A stretch of DNA of 64,000 nt, taken from the NCBI GenBank assembly GCA_902809935.1, contig LR778134.1, positions 186,001-250,000 on the forward strand. Direction: 5' to 3'. Source of the stretch: Ruminococcaceae bacterium BL-4. GTDB taxonomy: Bacteria > Bacillota > Clostridia > Oscillospirales > Acutalibacteraceae. The notes under the pieces were generated by a model that had not been told where the DNA came from, searched no databases, and was given only the letters and a program-made list of their open reading frames with translations. The translations under genes and the position numbers were made by a program. Below are positions 60,485 through 64,000 of this stretch, one piece after another; the first letter of the stretch is position 1; each line of letters begins with the position of its first letter.

Positions 60485-61882
60485 ATGACCAGTGCTATCC
60501 TTACCGATCTGCTTAAAAGTTTGGGACTTTTAGGCGCATTCCTGCTGATTGGCGTGTTTTTACGCGCCAAAGTTAAAATCTTTCAGAAAGCCTTTATTCC
60601 TGCTTCCGTCATCGGCGGATTTTTGCTCCTAATCCTAGGGCCGCAATGCTTTAACGTTCTTCCTATTCCTACCGATTGGTTTAACACCTATTCTCTATTA
60701 CCTGGCATTTTGATTGTTCCAGTCGTTGCATCTGTACCTTTGGGACTGCGCATCGGCAAAGGGAAAAGCGCCTCTGGTGGAGAAGACAGCAGTGTTCTTA
60801 AAAACATCATACCACTCATGTTTATTGGACTTGGTGCCAGCATGTTACAATTTGCGATTGGCTTTGGCACACATATCGCCTTTAGCAGCCAGAACCTTTA
60901 TGACGTTTTTGGCATCGAACTTGCCATTGGATTTGTCGGAGGTCATGGCACTGCAGGCACCCTCGGCAATATACTCAACGGAATGAACCTACCATATTGG
61001 GAAACTTCTCAGGGAGTTGCAATCACTACTGCAACTTTCGGTCTTGTCGGCGGCATTTTGATCGGCATTACAATGATCAACTGGGCTGCCCGCCATGGTC
61101 AGACCGCCATGCTAAAGAAGCCGGCAGATATTCCGGAGCCGCTTCGTGTCGGCTTTGAAAAAGATCCTGCAAAACAACCTTCTATTGGCCGTGAAACTAC
61201 GATGTCTTCTTCTATTGATTCATTTGCATTTCACATGGCTCTGATTTTTCTCGCCTGCGGAATCTCCTATTGGATTATTCAAATAACCAAAGCCTACCAT
61301 GTTCCGGTACTAAGCAGCATTTCCGTATGGGCTTATGGCATGCTCGTCATGTTCCTTATCTGGGGAATCATGTGCAAATTGAAGATTGATTATTTAGTTG
61401 ATGATCACGTAAAGGGTAAAATTTCCGGTTCCTGCACCGAATTTGCTGTGATTGCAGCAATTTCAAGCATGCCGCTCAAAGCAATCGCTACCTATATCGT
61501 TCCAATCCTTGTCATGGTCCTCATCGGCTACATCGTTACTACGGCGGTTTTGTTCTTCTTCTGCAAACGTCTGCTGAAAGGTTTCTGGTTTGAACAGATG
61601 ATCGGTACCTTTGGCATGGCCACTGGCGTTTTCCTGACCGGCATTCTGCTTCTCAGAATTTGCGATCCGGACCTCAAGAGCCCTGCTCTTGCAAACTATT
61701 CACTCTCTTACACCGTTACCAGTATTATTTACTTTGCATTACTCAATATGTTCATCGTTCTGCCAATGAGCAATGGTGCAGGATTTACCGCACTGGTTGG
61801 TCTTGGCATTGGCGTTGCCTCTTTGATTGGTGCTATCATTTCGAGCCGTGTTGCATTTGGCAAAGAATTTAAAGGGAACTAA
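60485..61882 (+). CDS. gltS: sodium/glutamate symporter
   Basis: 465 residues, about twelve membrane helices. GltS-family motifs: GGHGTAGTLGNILN and the second-half MATGVFLTGILLLRI. Takes up glutamate or a related anion with Na+. First gene of an operon with two peptidase-like amidohydrolases, so it may import an N-acyl or aminobenzoyl-type glutamate conjugate. Confidence 0.92.
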   Translation: MTSAILTDLLKSLGLLGAFLLIGVFLRAKVKIFQKAFIPASVIGGFLLLILGPQCFNVLPIPTDWFNTYSLLPGILIVPVVASVPLGLRIGKGKSASGGEDSSVLKNIIPLMFIGLGASMLQFAIGFGTHIAFSSQNLYDVFGIELAIGFVGGHGTAGTLGNILNGMNLPYWETSQGVAITTATFGLVGGILIGITMINWAARHGQTAMLKKPADIPEPLRVGFEKDPAKQPSIGRETTMSSSIDSFAFHMALIFLACGISYWIIQITKAYHVPVLSSISVWAYGMLVMFLIWGIMCKLKIDYLVDDHVKGKISGSCTEFAVIAAISSMPLKAIATYIVPILVMVLIGYIVTTAVLFFFCKRLLKGFWFEQMIGTFGMATGVFLTGILLLRICDPDLKSPALANYSLSYTVTSIIYFALLNMFIVLPMSNGAGFTALVGLGIGVASLIGAIISSRVAFGKEFKGN

Positions 61883-61909
61883 TTTCCTACATAAAGGAAG
61901 AAACATAAT

Positions 61910-63325
61910 ATGGAAACTTATGAAAAGCTGCTCACTCAGTTGAACGCGAAAATCTGGGATTTTTCAGAATTAAAATTTTGCGAATATCGTTCTTCAGGGG
62001 CAATCATTGATCTTCTTACAAAAGAAGGTTTTTCAGTAGAAGCCGGTCTAGCCGGAATGGATACAGCTTTTACCGCCTCCTTCGGCAGCGGTCATCCTAT
62101 TATTGGCATCCTAGCCGAATATGATGCACTTTCGGGGCTCAGCCAAAAAGCTAACGTTGCGTCTCCTTCTCCCAGAGAAGAAACACCAAACGGGCACGGC
62201 TGCGGGCACAGTCTGCTGGGCAGCGGCTCTGTCGGTGCCGCACTGATGGTGCGGGACTATCTAAAAGAAACCAAAAAATCCGGTACAGTAGTTCTATATG
62301 GCTGCCCTGCAGAAGAAGGCGGCTCCGGAAAAGCTTATCTTGCAAGAGCCGGTGCATTTGATCGTCTAGACGCTGCTATCACATGGCATCCCGGTGGAGG
62401 CAACGCTGTTGCAACCGGTTCCATGCAGGCAAATTGTCAGGCTTATTTCCGCTTTAAAGGAATCTCCGCTCACGCTGCCGGAGCCCCACATCTAGGACGC
62501 AGTGCTCTGGATGCCGTAGAACTGATGGATGTTGGCGCTAACTATCTGCGGGAACATATTGAACCAACTGACCGGATTCATTATGCAATTACCAATACCG
62601 GCGGAATTTCTCCAAATGTAATACCTAACCATGCAGAGGTCATCTACTTAATTCGCTCCACTGACTCTGAAAAAGTACAGAAACTATACGACCGTGTTTG
62701 CAAGATTGCAAAGGGTGCTGCCCTGATGACAGAAACCGAAGTGGAAATCCGATTTGATAAAGCCTGTTCAAATGTACTCTCAAACTCCGTGCTGGAAGAG
62801 GTCCTTTATCAGAGTATGACGAGCGTTCCTCTTCCTATTTATACAGAACAGGAACTGGATTTTGCAAAAGAGATCAAAAAGACCGTTAAAGAAATAGATA
62901 TGGCGAGTGATCTCTCTCTAACAGCATCATCTGTTGCAGAAAAGCGCAAAATGATCGCGAAATGCGAAGCACTTCCGATGATGAATTTTGTTTTACCTCA
63001 CAAACACCTGGATATTAACATTCCGGGTTCTTCAGATGTCGGTGACTGTAGTCATGTCGTTCCTACTGCTCAGTTTATTGGCGCTTGTTTTGTGCCTGGT
63101 ACACCGGCACACTCATGGCAGGCCGTAGCACAGGGAATTTCAGGCACAGCAGTTAAAGGAATGCTTTATGCTGCAAGAGTTCTCTCTGACACGGCACAGA
63201 GACTGATCGACGATCCTACTATTCTTTCAAAGGCTAAGGAAGAATTTCTATCCGAAACAGATGGAAAGCCTTATCGCTGCCCAATCCCGCCGGAAATCAT
63301 GCCAAATAGTAACGCAAAAAAATAA
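61910..63325 (+). CDS. M20-family amidohydrolase, AbgB-like
   Basis: 471 residues. NGHGCGHSLLGSGSVGAA and GCPAEEGGSGKAYLARAGAF carry the metal ligands; TWHPGGGNAVATGS and HAAGAPHLGRSALDAVELMD are typical of AbgB (p-aminobenzoyl-glutamate hydrolase subunit). Cleaves an amide-linked acyl or aminobenzoyl group from an amino acid. Confidence 0.9.
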   Translation: METYEKLLTQLNAKIWDFSELKFCEYRSSGAIIDLLTKEGFSVEAGLAGMDTAFTASFGSGHPIIGILAEYDALSGLSQKANVASPSPREETPNGHGCGHSLLGSGSVGAALMVRDYLKETKKSGTVVLYGCPAEEGGSGKAYLARAGAFDRLDAAITWHPGGGNAVATGSMQANCQAYFRFKGISAHAAGAPHLGRSALDAVELMDVGANYLREHIEPTDRIHYAITNTGGISPNVIPNHAEVIYLIRSTDSEKVQKLYDRVCKIAKGAALMTETEVEIRFDKACSNVLSNSVLEEVLYQSMTSVPLPIYTEQELDFAKEIKKTVKEIDMASDLSLTASSVAEKRKMIAKCEALPMMNFVLPHKHLDINIPGSSDVGDCSHVVPTAQFIGACFVPGTPAHSWQAVAQGISGTAVKGMLYAARVLSDTAQRLIDDPTILSKAKEEFLSETDGKPYRCPIPPEIMPNSNAKK

Positions 63326-63384
63326 GATCGTTTAAGATCGTTTCATGTGGCTTTCTCAAATAGAAAAAGGGGGCAATTTTATTC

Positions 63385-64000
63385 ATGACAATTCTTGAAT
63401 CCGCGCAAAAGATGGAATCACATCTTTCCGAACTGCGGGAAGAATTCCATCGTCATCCGGAGGCAGCTTTTCAGGAAAAAGAAACCTCCGCTTTAATTGC
63501 AGCGGAACTGCGCAAAATCGGTAGCTATCAAATTACAGAAAACATCTGTGGACATGGAATTCTTGCAGAAATCCACGGCAACAAACCTGGTAAAGCGGTT
63601 GCGCTTCGCGCCGATATTGATGCTCTTCAGATCACAGAAGAAACAGGGCTACCATTTTGTTCTCAAACTCCGGGCATGATGCACGCATGCGGCCACGATA
63701 ATCATATTACGATGTTGTTGGGCGCAGCGCATCTACTCGCACAGTTTCAAGATCAAATTTCCGGAACGGTACGGCTCATTTTTCAGCCTGCCGAGGAATT
63801 TTCTCCAAAAGGCGGCTCCCGTTCTATGATTAAAGCCGGCGCATTAAAAGGAATCGACGCAATTTTTGGCCTGCATGTCTGGCCGGGGCTTCCGCTTGGT
63901 ACCTTTGGTGTAAAAGCCGGTCCTCTGATGGCTGCTTCTGATCATTTCTATGTTAAGATTCACGGAAAATCCGGCCACGCAGCCACTCCTGAAGCAGGAA
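63385..64000 (+). CDS. M20D amidohydrolase (AbgA/hippuricase-like), partial
   Basis: First 205 residues only, cut by the window end. Metal-binding MHACGHDNH and QPAEEFSPKGGSRSMI with the catalytic Glu are present; the start of the dimerisation domain (HGKSGHAATPEAG) is visible. GGGGGCAA is upstream of ATG 63385. With the previous gene it may form an AbgAB-type pair, or hydrolyse another N-acyl amino acid. Confidence 0.9.
   Translation, partial: MTILESAQKMESHLSELREEFHRHPEAAFQEKETSALIAAELRKIGSYQITENICGHGILAEIHGNKPGKAVALRADIDALQITEETGLPFCSQTPGMMHACGHDNHITMLLGAAHLLAQFQDQISGTVRLIFQPAEEFSPKGGSRSMIKAGALKGIDAIFGLHVWPGLPLGTFGVKAGPLMAASDHFYVKIHGKSGHAATPEAG

Overview
The window looks like a chromosome segment of an anaerobic, low-to-mid GC Firmicute (Bacillota, class Clostridia, probably Oscillospiraceae). 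The support is Gram-positive style ribosome sites, a single-chain FGAM synthase of about 1,260 residues, lipoprotein-type ABC binding proteins, a feoA-feoB pair with a DtxR-type regulator, and a Gram-positive siphovirus prophage. Species cannot be fixed from the sequence alone.

Left flank (1-16456): class II aldolase, MATE exporter, an unrecognised protein with a papain-like Cys/His pattern, deoB, a polar amino-acid ABC transporter (4321-6629), an XRE regulator, a second ABC transporter of the TrpXYZ/BMP-like type (7311-10242), alr and purL (overlapping, minus strand), and the C-terminal part of feoB. Right flank (56730-64000): the N-terminal part of feoB, feoA, a divergent DtxR-type regulator, then a regulator, a GltS-type glutamate carrier and two M20-type amidohydrolases, the last cut by the window end.

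The centre (about 16457-56737, 40.3 kb) is a complete-looking siphovirus prophage inserted into feoB. Both junctions share the 8-bp core ATGCACAT. Joining the flanks at the core restores one frame of about 714 codons. The phage-side arms form an inverted repeat exactly centred on the core, as expected for attP of the large serine recombinase that ends 19 bp from the left junction. The order is integrase; repressor/Cro-like switch with three 15-bp operators each placed in a promoter spacer; early genes with RecT and a PD-(D/E)XK exonuclease; a sigma-like late regulator followed by a helically phased TTTCTC array and a late promoter; DNA methyltransferase; a cyclase-fold moron; terminase, portal, MuF head protein with a zincin-like tail; capsid, connectors, tail chaperones, a lipoprotein moron with its own promoter, tape measure, baseplate and fibres, amidase and holin; finally an AT-rich cargo region with a STAND NTPase, a membrane protein and a TIR protein.

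The most interesting candidate system is the induction module. The repressor has no LexA-like peptidase domain. A promoter with a near-consensus Gram-positive LexA box drives a 39-codon gene that runs tail-to-tail into the repressor and whose product resembles the repressor's own C-terminal segment. This predicts a SOS-induced micro-antirepressor with a built-in antisense transcript. Second is the cargo region, whose three putative defence genes lie between two copies of a tRNA-Met 3' half. Third is the feoB interruption, which predicts that the lysogen lacks intact FeoB and regains it on excision.
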